A DNA stretch of 13,441 bases, taken from contig JAOXYB010038196.1 in the NCBI GenBank assembly GCA_028565635.1, positions 1-13,441 of the forward strand. The letters are read 5' to 3'. The stretch is from Phoronis ovalis (taxonomy: Eukaryota > Phoronida > Phoronidae). This document shows positions 1 through 8,190 of this stretch, piece by piece. Made by a program: the position numbers and the translations under genes. Each line of letters opens with the position of its first letter. Position 1 is the first letter of the stretch. A model generated the notes under the pieces. The model did not search any database, was not told the origin of the DNA, and saw nothing but the letters and a program-made list of their open reading frames with translations.

Positions 1-110
1 GCCTGCGATAACCCCAAATGTGGGTTACTCGGGTGCATAATTTGTGTTAGTGGGGGACTGCGTTCGCGCTATCCCCTGATTTCAAATGATAATAAGGACG
101 TAACTTTTCA
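1..110. repeat. Possible partial repeat at the left edge
   Basis: A GC-richer stretch with an imperfect hairpin GGGGACTGCG-TTCG-CGCTATCCCC (53-77) that resembles the GGGGGGTATCGCG start of the cluster at 814. It may be a cut-off copy of the same family. Weak evidence. Confidence 0.3.
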
Positions 111-125
111 TGTTTGTGTACGAGT

Positions 126-778
126 TAACTGGCCATTCGATTTTAAAAATTAAATCCCGAAAATGATATAATAGAAACAGCTAAAATTATTTTCTTTTAA
201 ATTATGTTAATACCGTAAACGGTTCCAATCTAATATTAATTAAATTCGCTTGCTTTTGTTTTGTTTAGACTACATATTATTATGATCGAAATAATCTCTC
301 CAATGAGTTATAAGAATGCTTAAAGTAGTCACGGATCTCTATAAGACATATTTTAAGTATAAGCAAACTAATTTAAAAATATAAAAATTGAAGTAAAATG
401 TAATTTAAAAGCATGCGTTTTACTAAAAAATGTAGACAAACTTAAAAGTAATCATGTTGTGTGTTACAAGTTTTGTTTAACTATTATTTTCTTGTATGCA
501 AATTAGATACACTATATATGTTAATACTGAATACAATGCTTTATAAAGTGGCACTAAAAGAAGGCATTCTTACCTGGCACAGGAGGTGCGGATTAAATTC
601 CCCAAATATTACAATATAAACAGCTAAAATTATTTTTTGAAAAATTAGTACTAATTTAAAAATTTACTTGCCGTTGTTTTGTTTAGGTTATACATTATTA
701 TGAATCAACCGGTCATCCGATTTTAAAAGTTAAATCCCCAAAATGATACAATATATAAAACTAAATTATTTTTTAAAA
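126..778. repeat. Three partial copies of an AT-rich repeat
   Basis: Copy A (126-286) and copy C (706-778) share TCGATTTTAAAA-TTAAATCCC-AAAATGAT-AATA and the ACTAAATTATTTT block after it. Copy B (588-702) shares CAGCTAAAATTATTTT and the later CTTG...GTTTTGTTTAG...ATTATTATGA block with A (248-284 against 665-702). Copies are 80-90% alike by eye. The family is not recognised, and the region between A and B (300-587) holds nothing else that I can name. Confidence 0.7.
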
Positions 779-824
779 AGCTCTGTTAGTAAAGTACATT
801 TACGAGAGCTATAGGGGGGTATCG

Positions 825-993
825 CGAGCAGCGAGCATTGGGATCTGTTAAGTCCGAGCAGCGAGCATTGTCTTTTTTTGGTTGTCGATTTTTTTGGCGA
901 CCGTTTTTTTTTTGGCAACCGTTTTTTGTTGTTGTTACTTTTTATTGTTAAGTGCGAGCAGCGAGCATTGCCGATTTTTAAGAGCGAGCATTG
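825..993 (+). repeat. Cluster of CGAGCAGCGAGCATTG units
   Basis: Exact 16-bp copies at 825-840, 855-870 and 955-970, two of them preceded by TTAAGT plus one base, and a shortened copy, GAGCGAGCATTG, at 982-993. Poly-T runs with GGCGACCG or GGCAACCG lie between. AGGGGGG-type runs (814-820 and a GGGGGTA/TACCCCC hairpin at 1001-1019) border the cluster and may be the ends of one repetitive element. The 83-codon frame across this region is spurious. Confidence 0.7.
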
Positions 994-1029
994 TACCTTG
1001 GGGGGTACACCCTACCCCCTCATGTATCG

Positions 1030-1590
1030 GTTCCGATTGATTAACCTGTATCTAATAAGTTTACCTTTTTTTAACTTAATTTGTGATAGAGGAGACAGCG
1101 TTTACCACAAGAATAACCAATGGTCTTGACTCTGATCACGTCAAGTCTCATAGAATGTTTCAAATGCATTTTTGTAGTTTACATTTTTCACAAATATACT
1201 TTATAGCATATAACATCTAAACTAAAATCGTGAAGGTACAAGTTCGCGTAATCATATTAGTCATACACTGCAATATCGCAAATACCTGCGAATTTTCATT
1301 GGTAACATAGCCTATTCCTGTTGTTTTTTTTCGTGATTACTTATTCGTTTACTGTTTCAGATACGTATTTATATTTAATTTTAACATTCTGTTTTTTTTT
1401 TGTTTTTAATTCATTTAACATTTATTTGCGTTCTTATTTCTATTTTATTGATAAATATTAAGGTCTATATTATCCGTATTAAAATGTGATTAACTCGCTA
1501 TAAATGACGAGTTGATGGTGCAAATATTACCTGTTGTGCCCGGTGATACAATGTGCGCACGTTATAACACTATCTAAACAAGTAGTTAAG
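1030..1590. other. Gene-free AT-rich stretch
   Basis: No coding frame, RNA gene or bounded repeat is visible; homopolymer T runs near 1320-1400. Confidence 0.55.
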
Positions 1591-1815
1591 GATGTTCCAA
1601 AAATGGACCCTAAGCAAGAAAGTAAAACCGATGTCGAATTTGGTACGCTATCTATATCGGAAATATTTCGAACAGCAAAGAAAAAAGACTCACATCGCTA
1701 CCCTTTTTAGTCAAATTGGTGCTTTTCCTACCCTTAACGCGTAACGCGCCTTGTCCTCAAATAAGCACCCTTTTCGAGCATGGTTACAAACGTTTTAGCC
1801 GAGTGTCCCACCCCG
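1591..1815. mobile_element. Old MITE copy, family shared with 12.1 kb
   Basis: Shares with the element at 12.1 kb, in the same order, GTTCCAAAAATGRAYCCTA, CTACCCTTTTT-type and GTCAAA blocks, TTTTCCTA, CGTAACGCGCC, CGAGCATGRTWAC and a GTGYCCC end. The right end is near 1815 (gagtgtcccacccc). The left end is too decayed to place and no target duplication is seen. No coding capacity. Confidence 0.7.
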
Positions 1816-2263
1816 AGGTTCTGTAAAAGTGGGAATCGTAATGCAAATTGCTATCTTCCATTTGAGTAAACTAATTTTGGGAGCCTAACACCATTTGGTT
1901 CGGAAAAAAGCAAAGGTAAGCCTGCATGTGGTAAGTTAGTGGGCGTAACAAGGTAAAGTGTCACTTTTGCAGCTTTTCAAAAAGCTTACAAGCTGTACAC
2001 CTACGGATTCCCAAATTGTATTCAACAATCGTTTGAATAAACTAGAATATTAGTATGTCATATCACTTTATCTCTGTTTTTACACAAACTGTTGAAAAAC
2101 TTATATAAATCTGGTATAGATGTCTGCATCCCAGCTTGGATTAAGATGGCTCGTCCCTTTTTGAAAAACATTTTCACCCGATGATTTCCAATAGAGCAAA
2201 CATTAGAAATGTATGAAATGAAACAGGCTGAACGAATGCACCAAAATCATCGCAAAAATATAT
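1816..2263. other. Gene-free stretch downstream of the cwo-like gene
   Basis: AT-rich with an AGCTTTTCAAAAAGCT palindrome (1971-1986). No coding frame is visible. The cwo-like transcript should end within it, below 2264 on the minus strand. Confidence 0.5.
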
Positions 2264-2269
2264 TTTATT
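2264..2269 (-). terminator. Poly(A) signal of the cwo-like gene
   Basis: AATAAA on the minus strand (read as tttatt on plus) lies about 200 nt past the TGA stop. It gives a 3' UTR of ordinary length. It is the first canonical hexamer I found after the stop. Confidence 0.6.
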
Positions 2270-2467
2270 ATGATATTATGCTCATTTACAGCACACGAAG
2301 CTGCTATTTACTTTGGCTTCACCTCAAGTATATTTTTTAAATACTTTAGAGATATCACTAATAACAAGAAACAACGGAAAGTCAGCCGGTAGAACTTTTT
2401 TCATACGCGTATATGTACACCACAACACCTTCATCTCTCATTTAGATTCTCAGTAGTATTCCCAGTA

Positions 2468-2844
2468 TCATGACGAAAATTCACGAGATGAATCGTCCGT
2501 CTGCTGGATCCGTAAAGAGCAATGTTCGTTATATTTTACTGAAATACTAACAGGATGTACTAACGGATCCCCACAATCGGCGGCAATGTTGGGTGACGAT
2601 TTAACCGTTGTAGGAATATAATAGTTTCCGGAAGGGTGTAAAACAAATCCTGGCAAGTCAATGCTACCATCGGTACTCTCACTGTCACTACTTTTTTCCT
2701 GGTCACAAACAAACCGCTGTCCTATGTCTTTCTTAAAGTTGTATGCCCTTTGGTCTGTAGAACACTGACTGTGCAGTATGTTGAGCATTTGGTCAGACGT
2801 CTTTTCATCGTCAGCATTTATTTGTTGACATTGACAATGTGATC
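2468..2844 (-). CDS. cwo: cwo-like exon 5, C-terminal region and stop
   Basis: 377 nt from acceptor tctctttcag to a TGA stop at 2470-2468. Phase 1 entry completes Gly104, and the remaining 124 residues follow. The region is Cys-rich (SHCQCQQ) at first, then Ser/Asp-rich (DQEKSSDSESTDGSID), then holds the LHPSGNYYIP and HPVSISV blocks, which I recall as resembling C-terminal blocks in cwo/DEC relatives (not checked). The open frame runs upstream past the acceptor to 2896, but that extension (MCCVSVLNVK...) is intronic. Confidence 0.9.
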
Positions 2845-5672
2845 CTGAAAGAGAGACCAAGAAATATTTTACATTTAGCACAGAAACGCAACACATGTGT
2901 TAGCACCGTGTGTTAGAAATATTTTTATTCCTAGGCTTCTATTACTTTTCAGACATTTTATCGATAATCTTGCTGCAGCGAGAGAAGTATAGATAGTATA
3001 TTCTTTTATACCGAGACTACAATTCTTCAATGAAGACTACCAAGTTCTCTCATAAATATTGGTGTCACTCGTGTATTTATACTGATCTCACCTTTATTCA
3101 GATCCTGTAGATCTTGGATATATTTTATAGCAGATTCAATGATTTCTGTTTTTTCTGTTCTGCTTAGACCCTAGAATAGAAATGGGAATACAGTCAATTG
3201 CTTTGTATACCGATAGATGTCTCAATGTCTCCGTACTTACCGGAATATCCCCAACTAGGCAAGAAATATAACATGTTTGCTTGCACCACGAGATGCGGGT
3301 TTATACATTAATTCATGCATAAATTAACCAAAATACTGTGATCAACAGGGTTTCTAATAAACGTGCGTTATCGGAAAATCTCACAAAACAGAGTATGTAA
3401 ATAAGTTCGCTTGCATTATACAGATGAGGGCTTTTGTATTTATTGTATAGTAATTGTATTATTGAAGTCTGTACTTGTCACATTTTTTAATGTCTCTGTT
3501 AGGTTGTCCTGATGTTTACAAAATCGTGTTAGTAAATTAATCTCGATTAATGTACGTACTGCCCGCAGAAAAACACACCAACATCAGATGTATTGACCTT
3601 TATCTCTTTTTTATTGCTGCATTGAAACAGGAACTGAAATAAAATAATTATGACGTTACCTGTTTGAGATGCGTTGGAGGTATCAGGTCACCTAACTCTT
3701 TTAAACACATATTCATTCGGTCACGTCTTCTTTTCTCAATAACTCTGTGTGACATTCTTTCCTGTAATAAAATAATAAAGACGTTCACCTTCGGTTAGCA
3801 TTTATTTCATCTATTGTCATAGTTAAATATTATGAAAAACTATTTTCATGCCCTACTTCTTAACACTTCAGTTTATGTTGGAATATGATAAACCCGGGGG
3901 GCTCACTTGAAAAAAAGTCGGGTACCCATGCTCGTCCATAGGGTGCAAAATAAGCCCCTAAACGGGAAGTGGAGGATCAAAATACCACCTCTAACCGCGG
4001 GGGATTTTGCTGAAAAAGGTACCCCTAAACGGGAAGTTTTCTGTGAAAAATTAATAACGACAACCAATTAAAAAAAAAAAAAACGTCGTCAAAACAAAAT
4101 ACACTAAATTAAAAAAAAAATGCAAAATGGTCGCCAAAAAGGTAATACTCGCTGCTCCCACTAAACGGGAGGTGTACGTGAAAAACCAACCCCTAAACGG
4201 GAAGTTACATTTGCCAAAAACATACCCTATAAAATGTGGTTTTCCACCAAAATCGACCCCGTCGAACGGCGAAAAAGGTACCCCTTACCCCCGTTTTTTC
4301 GGACAAGCATGCGTACCAGACTTTTTTTTAAGTGAGCCCCCGGGATGATAAATCAGTGGGTCGACGTTATGTCTCTTTGACCACAATATGATCTAACCTG
4401 TAAGTATATAACTAGAAATGTTAGAAAGGAATAATTTGCTACATCTTTACTGTCTTAGATTGAGAATTCATATGATCCACCATTGATAATGACACGCATA
4501 ATATTAATAACTGTTTAATTTTTTTTATGTTTTTATTTTGTTTTCATAGATAAACAAAGGCATACCTTGAGAGACTTGCCATTTCTTCTCATAGACAGAT
4601 CATGTACCACGTGATCTGTGGATGGCGAGTAAGAATATGCTCTGTAAATTAAAAAATGTGTAAATTGTTTAAATCAACAATCACTGACCCACTGTTTTAA
4701 TCAAAAACAAAACTAGTTAAATTTATCTAGGTGATAAAACGTTTATGAATGACGAAAACATCGTTAATCTGTTGGCACGTTTTTTTGTTAAACAAGATTA
4801 ATGCTTACACTACCAGTGTTTACCGGACGACACGGAAAGAATTTGGTTTTTGACGTAACGATCGTATTTTTTCATTATTTCTCATAACTTAAATATCACA
4901 AATTTTCATTCTCGGTGTGTTTCAAGTTTTGTTTTACAACACTGACTTCCGAAATCTCCAAAGCATAAAAGCAATGTTTCAACTTTGCATTTTTATTTTA
5001 ATATATATCCGTATACCATTTTCACAATTTACTGAAGGTCAAAATGCAATAGAACCGACATAAATATATTACAAAAAAGTCATTATGTTCGACCTATAAA
5101 GTTCATGTATATTAAAATTTAGTCACGTCATTATCCTCTCCACTAAAAAAATAATGCATGCGGTCTTGGCTCAAGGCCATGGCCTACGTGGTACTAGTCA
5201 ATGTGAGATGTCTTTAAACAGGATGACACGACAAAACACAACAACATTAGTCAGGGGAAAATAGACATGTTCGTTAGTATTGTAATGTCACTTTTGTATA
5301 TACTCTAGCTTAAACAACAACGAAGGCGGCATAAATTAACGATGCTTAATATTATTTTTTAATCGGTTAAAATCCTGGCTATTCTTATTTTGAATTTCTA
5401 CAAATTGAGTATTTGAAATTCCAGGTTTGAAATATATATATGAAACTGCACAGTTTTACATAAAAATGTTAATCTAATTCCAACATTGCATTCAATCAAT
5501 CGGAATTTTAATTGATGAGAAAGATGACATCAAAACATGCATGGTGTTTTTGGTAGTTTATTGATTTCAAATAAAATTGTATACAGGTGTATATTTTTAT
5601 GTATCCTTCTATCACTTACCTATAAGTTAAATCTGTCGGTTCTAAAGGCATCAGCTGCTGAGGACAGCCCAT
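2468..5672 (-). CDS. cwo: bHLH transcriptional repressor, clockwork orange-like (5 coding exons)
   Basis: Spliced minus-strand gene: join of 5672-5620, 4641-4566, 3761-3660, 3170-3092 and 2844-2468, 687 nt, 228 residues. All four introns are GT-AG and all phases agree. Residues about 46-102 form a bHLH domain: basic region SHRVIEKRRRDRMN with the His48-Glu52-Arg56 pattern that reads CACGTG, helix 1 MCLKELGDLIP, a loop, then helix 2 starting EKTEIIESAIKYIQDLQ. From memory this matches insect cwo (MSHRIIEKRRRDRMN, IEKTEIIEMAI) better than HES (proline in the basic region), HEY (glycine) or HELT. Cwo and DEC proteins are nuclear repressors that bind E-boxes and oppose CLOCK-BMAL1-type activators. 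After the bHLH come an acidic stretch (DSESTDGSID, 157-166), GFVLHPSGNYYIP (169-181) and HPVSISV (200-206). I see no Orange domain and no WRPW tail. The first in-frame ATG (5672) has G at -3 and +4; the next, at 5651, has a poor context. Family call strong; exact orthology inferred. Confidence 0.9.
2845..3091 (-). other. cwo: Intron 4 of the cwo-like gene
   Basis: 247-nt GT-AG intron in phase 1, gtgaga to ctttcag. No repeat or RNA gene seen. Confidence 0.85.
3092..3170 (-). CDS. cwo: cwo-like exon 4: loop and helix 2
   Basis: 79 nt from acceptor tctattctag to donor AAAG|gtgaga, entering in phase 0 and leaving in phase 1. It encodes GLSRTEKTEIIESAIKYIQD and LQDLNK, the end of the loop and helix 2. 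Joined to exon 3 it gives an ungapped bHLH of normal spacing. Confidence 0.93.
3171..3659 (-). other. cwo: Intron 3 of the cwo-like gene
   Basis: 489-nt phase-0 intron that splits the bHLH loop, gtaacg to attctag. It contains a possible 14-nt microexon at 3254-3241 (listed separately). Otherwise plain AT-rich sequence. Confidence 0.85.
3241..3254 (-). other. Candidate 14-nt microexon inside intron 3
   Basis: On the minus strand, a pyrimidine-rich acceptor (atatttcttgcctag) is followed after 14 nt (TTGGGGATATTCCG) by a strong donor, gtaagtac. Inclusion between exons 3 and 4 would shift the frame and meet a stop within exon 4, giving a protein with basic region and helix 1 but no helix 2, or a transcript for nonsense-mediated decay. 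It may be chance; only transcript data can tell. Confidence 0.25.
3660..3761 (-). CDS. cwo: cwo-like exon 3: basic region and helix 1
   Basis: 102 nt (34 codons, phase 0 at both ends) from acceptor ttattacag to donor CAG|gtaacg. It encodes ERMSHRVIEKRRRDRMN followed by MCLKELGDLIPPTHLKQ: the DNA-reading basic region, helix 1 and the first half of the loop. This is the most diagnostic exon of the gene. Confidence 0.95.
3893..4344. mobile_element. Intact 452-bp MITE-like DNA transposon with 8-bp target duplication
   Basis: Inverted ends of about 45 bp: the left end begins CCCGGGGGGCTCACTTGAAA, and the right end read in reverse begins CCCGGGGGCTCACTTAAAA; both continue through GTAC, CATGCT and GTCC with few mismatches. 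The element is flanked on both sides by ATGATAAA (3885-3892 and 4345-4352), a perfect 8-bp target duplication. It has no transposase; the 73-codon frame inside is a by-product of the repeats. Inside are four CCCCTAAACGGGAAGT-type units. An 8-bp duplication is usual for hAT-like and a few other superfamilies, but the ends are not typical hAT ends, so the superfamily is open. The good ends and perfect duplication suggest a fairly recent insertion. Confidence 0.9.
3955..4205 (+). repeat. Four CCCCTAAACGGGAAGT units inside the MITE
   Basis: Copies at 3955-3970, 4022-4037, 4157-4173 (CCCACTAAACGGGAGGT) and 4190-4205. Three are identical over 16 bp. Spacing is irregular, so they are dispersed subrepeats rather than a strict tandem array. 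Confidence 0.85.
4566..4641 (-). CDS. cwo: cwo-like exon 2
   Basis: 76 nt from acceptor tttacag to donor AAG|gtatgc. It encodes AYSYSPSTDHVVHDLSMRR and then NGKSLK, residues 19-43, the basic approach to the bHLH. It enters in phase 2 and leaves in phase 0. It contains a CACGTG on both strands (4608-4613), which here codes for His-Val. Confidence 0.85.
4642..5619 (-). other. cwo: Intron 1 of the cwo-like gene
   Basis: 978-nt phase-2 intron, gtaagt to tttacag. AT-rich; no exon, RNA gene or clear transposon recognised in it. Confidence 0.8.
5620..5672 (-). CDS. cwo: cwo-like exon 1, coding part
   Basis: Encodes MGCPQQLMPLEPTDLTY plus the first two bases of an Arg codon. The donor is TATAG|gtaagt, close to consensus, and leaves phase 2, which exon 2 completes. 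An in-frame TAG lies three codons upstream of ATG 5672, so the reading frame cannot begin earlier in this exon. A two-codon upstream ORF (ATG ATA TAG, 5687-5679) precedes the start. The 5' end of the noncoding part is not defined; it probably lies between 5690 and 5745. Confidence 0.8.
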
Positions 5673-5743
5673 CACTATCTATATCATAGAATTCTTCAAA
5701 AATAAAATGGACAATACTGTGAAGCGGTATACCTGATGCTGCT

Positions 5744-5793
5744 CACGTGTAACCTCTGATTCAATCACGCGATGCCTATCCTTTAGTCACGTA
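5744..5793 (-). promoter_or_regulatory. E-box and class C-like trio at 22-bp spacing in the cwo-like promoter
   Basis: CACGTG (5744-5749), CACGCG (5766-5771) and CACGTA (5788-5793) all follow a T and start exactly 22 bp apart, about two DNA turns. They lie 72-121 bp upstream of the start codon. CACGTG is the site read by cwo/DEC and CLOCK-type factors, and CACGCG is the class C site of Hairy-type repressors (family knowledge). The sites would suit feedback by the gene's own product. No clear TATA box was seen. Confidence 0.6.
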
Positions 5794-5799
5794 GGCAAG

Positions 5800-6694
5800 A
5801 AATATTAATTATGCAGGAATTGTGTTTTTCCTAAAATTAATGCGTTAAAAATATTTTTAAAATGTCAAAATTAAAGCATATTATCGTATGATAAAATAAT
5901 CACGAGCTCTTCCTTTTAATTGTAAAATAACGCAGTTAAATCAAAAGGAACAAGTCCGGAATGACAGCAGGGGCTTCAACTTTAGACATAGTGTGAGGGT
6001 CACGAGATATGAACTATAACTAATTCGACCTCAACCTTGATCAATGTAGGTCTGGCTGGCATTACGATACTCTTGTCAGTCACGTACGCAACATTATTCA
6101 TATTACAATCTGAGTGCAAGCCATCCTGGAATGCAAATTTTAAAAAATCGGCATATTTTAGTAAGAAAAAAATGTTGATTTTAATGTTTCATCGTGCCGG
6201 GGCCTGAATCGTGGCTGACCTGTATTTTCCTTGGTCTAGTTTCCAATTAACTAAAAAAAACACGATTTCATCATAATCCTTCCAAGAAAGAATAACAATG
6301 TTATTATATTTCAGCGGATTTGTTTGTTTCCTGCATCATAAATCACGATATAGAGCTATTCATCATAGTAAATAGAGCACATCGGGTGAAGCACTATGAT
6401 TATAGGCCATTATACACGCTAGGGGACGTACATCAGTGAAATTACTATTAACCACAGATAGGTTCAAATATATTTACTCCGAGTACAACCAAAAAGGGGA
6501 AAAAACAGTGTTGCGTAACAGTAGTTAGGAGTAGGTGACGAGCAAAAATCGGGGCCAACCCGTGCCGGGCAAGAATATATGAACGTGAACGGCTGTAATG
6601 TAGGCCGTCAGCTCCACCTATGGAGAAATACTTTTAAGTATTTAAAATTACTTACACGGGATTCAATACTATCGATCACATAAGCTCTTTCATA
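5800..6694. other. Intergenic, nothing recognised
   Basis: AT-rich stretch between the bHLH promoter and the foldback element at 6.7 kb. It has a further CACGTA at 6081-6086 and scattered TCACG motifs, but no ORF, RNA gene or repeat boundary that I can support. Confidence 0.6.
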
Positions 6695-6788
6695 TGGTGC
6701 CTCAGACCTATACCCAAGTTGTCGAGTTGTCGATACTGTTGTCGACTTTTTTGAAACTCGACAACTCGGGTACAACTCAGGGCCACCA
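6695..6788. mobile_element. 94-bp foldback MITE, TA target site
   Basis: Two inverted arms of about 33 bp. The inner 18 bp (tacccaagttgtcgagtt, 6711-6728, against 6755-6772) pair with one mismatch; the outer parts (GGTGCCTCAG at 6696, CCTGAGGGCCACC-like in reverse at 6787) are more diverged. TA lies on both sides (6693-6694, 6789-6790), as expected of Tc1/mariner-type insertion. The loop is 26 nt. It has no coding capacity; the minus frame across it is spurious. Confidence 0.7.
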
Positions 6789-7020
6789 TAATTTCACGCT
6801 TGTTACTATCGCTATACTTATTTAAAAATTGAAATGTGAGATATTTATATTTTTTCAAAAATACCTTCATAAATAAAGCTCTGTGTGAATTTCAAAATAT
6901 GTTTAAAGAGGAAAGAAAATAATACGAGAAATAATTGTTCATTTAGTCAGAATATGTTTGTCCTATGTTAACCTGTCTAGTATAAACATTCAACTACTAA
7001 CAGCGACTATTACTGTCTAC

Positions 7021-7341
7021 AGCTGCTTTTACACTGGGGGTTTATAAAAAATCAGGTAAAAATTAAGCAGTTCGAAACCGCTTAAAATATATCAATTTTT
7101 CATGGTGTAGACACAACTAAAACATAAACAAAAACGCGTGTTTTAACCGACTTCAAACTGGTTTGGAAAGCATAAGCAGTATTTACGCAGGGAATTTTTA
7201 ACCAGTTCGAAATTCGCCAGTTCAATACCGGTTGAAAGCAAGACGTGTGTAGATGCAACTTCTGAGTTAACAATGAGTTAACTCAACACTTGTAATCGAC
7301 TGGGAAATAATTTGGAAACAAAAAACAGTGTAAAAACAGCT
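7021..7341. mobile_element. Degenerate MITE-like inverted repeat, about 320 bp
   Basis: agctgcttttacactg (7021-7036) and cagtgtaaaaacagct (7326-7341) pair with one mismatch as terminal inverted repeats. Inside are smaller inverted parts: cttcaaactggttt (near 7150) against aaccagttcgaaat (near 7200), cagttcaataccgg near 7222, and a perfect short palindrome around 7264-7286 (tgagttaac...gttaactca). GTGTAGA recurs at about 7104, 7245 and 7349. No target duplication is clear, so the edges are approximate. Confidence 0.55.
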
Positions 7342-8040
7342 ATATAGTGTAGAGACAGCTTACGATTCACTATTCAGAAAAGTTAAAGAATAAAGTTATT
7401 TTACGACATAAGTAATAGAATTTTTAGTAACCAAGAAACCATTGAAATATAAAATAAGATAAAGTACAACTATTTATTTTTGGTGGTTTTGTATTTGAAA
7501 CTTCAAGTTGTTTGACTGACACTGATGTACCAGAATTTGCATCTATTTGTATACTATAGTATGATATACTAAATACTAAACATCAAACAGCTCCAAAAAC
7601 GATCTAAATTGTTTACATTCTAAAATTCTTGATTTCTCCCGCATATTGTATGATTACTGAGGCTCAGTGTTCGTGGTGTAATATCGCTCGAGTCAATTTA
7701 GTCATGCATATCGTTTTTGCACCTGCTATTATACTCATGTTTTTTTATCATATTATGTTGATACGTTACATTATCTAATCCTGCTGCTGTAAAACTATAC
7801 GTAATGTCATGTTTCTGTTTATCCCCAAGGTTAGCGTTTTAAAAATATTAAAAATATTATCAATTCTGCAAGAAAACATATCAAAATTGTTGTGGTCTCG
7901 TCATTATTATTTTTATTTACATTTATTGTTTATGCCATCTAAGCACTCAAAGCTATCCTTTCTAAAAACTGAATTTATTTTATTACTAACTACAGCAAAT
8001 TTATAAAACCTGTTTAATATTTCTAATGACTGGTATAAGG
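7342..8040. other. Intergenic, nothing recognised
   Basis: AT-rich. A short palindromic run (tatactatagtatgatatacta, 7551-7570 region) is the only structure noted. The 65-codon plus frame at 7809 is almost all Leu, Lys, Phe and Ile and looks like chance. Confidence 0.55.
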
Positions 8041-8086
8041 CTACCCCAACAGAACTTATTGCACACCTGGAGTTGAAAACGAGGAT

Positions 8087-8190
8087 GTCACCGTAGCGAC
8101 GTTTGAGTCACGTGACAGGTAACTAAACAAATTAAGTATTTGTCTGTAGTCGATAAAGGAACACAGTCGACGTTGAAGTGGGATATTAAG
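8087..8190 (+). promoter_or_regulatory. Candidate promoter and noncoding first exon: X-box, E-box and donors
   Basis: GTCACCGTAGCGAC (8087-8100) fits the RFX X-box pattern GTHNYYATRRNAAC at 12 of 14 positions and keeps the inverted half-site layout. A CACGTG follows at 8109-8114. Good splice donors follow at ACAG|gtaact (8118/8119) and TTAAG|gtaaac (8190/8191); either could join a noncoding first exon to the acceptor at 8641-8642. RFX factors drive ciliary genes in animals. Position and motif are seen; function is inferred. Confidence 0.4.

Larger units (their letters stand above)
3762..4565 (-). other. cwo: Intron 2 of the cwo-like gene, carrying a MITE
   Basis: 804-nt phase-0 intron, gtatgc to attacag. 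More than half of it is the 452-bp transposon at 3893-4344. Without the insertion and its target duplication it would be about 344 nt. Confidence 0.85.

Noticed and set aside
878-1129. Plus-strand 83-codon frame
   Set aside because: Made of poly-T and repeat sequence; Phe/Leu runs and no splice or homology support.
4127-4348. Plus-strand 73-codon frame
   Set aside because: It lies wholly inside the 3.9-kb MITE and its apparent Pro/Lys-rich protein comes from the repeated units.
5649-5651. Second ATG of the cwo-like gene as the start
   Set aside because: In frame and possible, but it has C at -3 and +4, while the ATG seven codons earlier has G at both.
6676-6870. Minus-strand 64-codon frame
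   Set aside because: Runs through both arms of the 94-bp foldback element.
7060-7080. tRNA or SINE B-box (cagttcgaaaccgc)
   Set aside because: Resembles a T-loop but no A-box or cloverleaf lies at the right distance, and the motif recurs as part of the inverted-repeat element.
7809-8006. Plus-strand 65-codon frame
   Set aside because: Composition is simply that of AT-rich DNA (Leu, Ile, Lys, Phe) with no domain or neighbouring exon.
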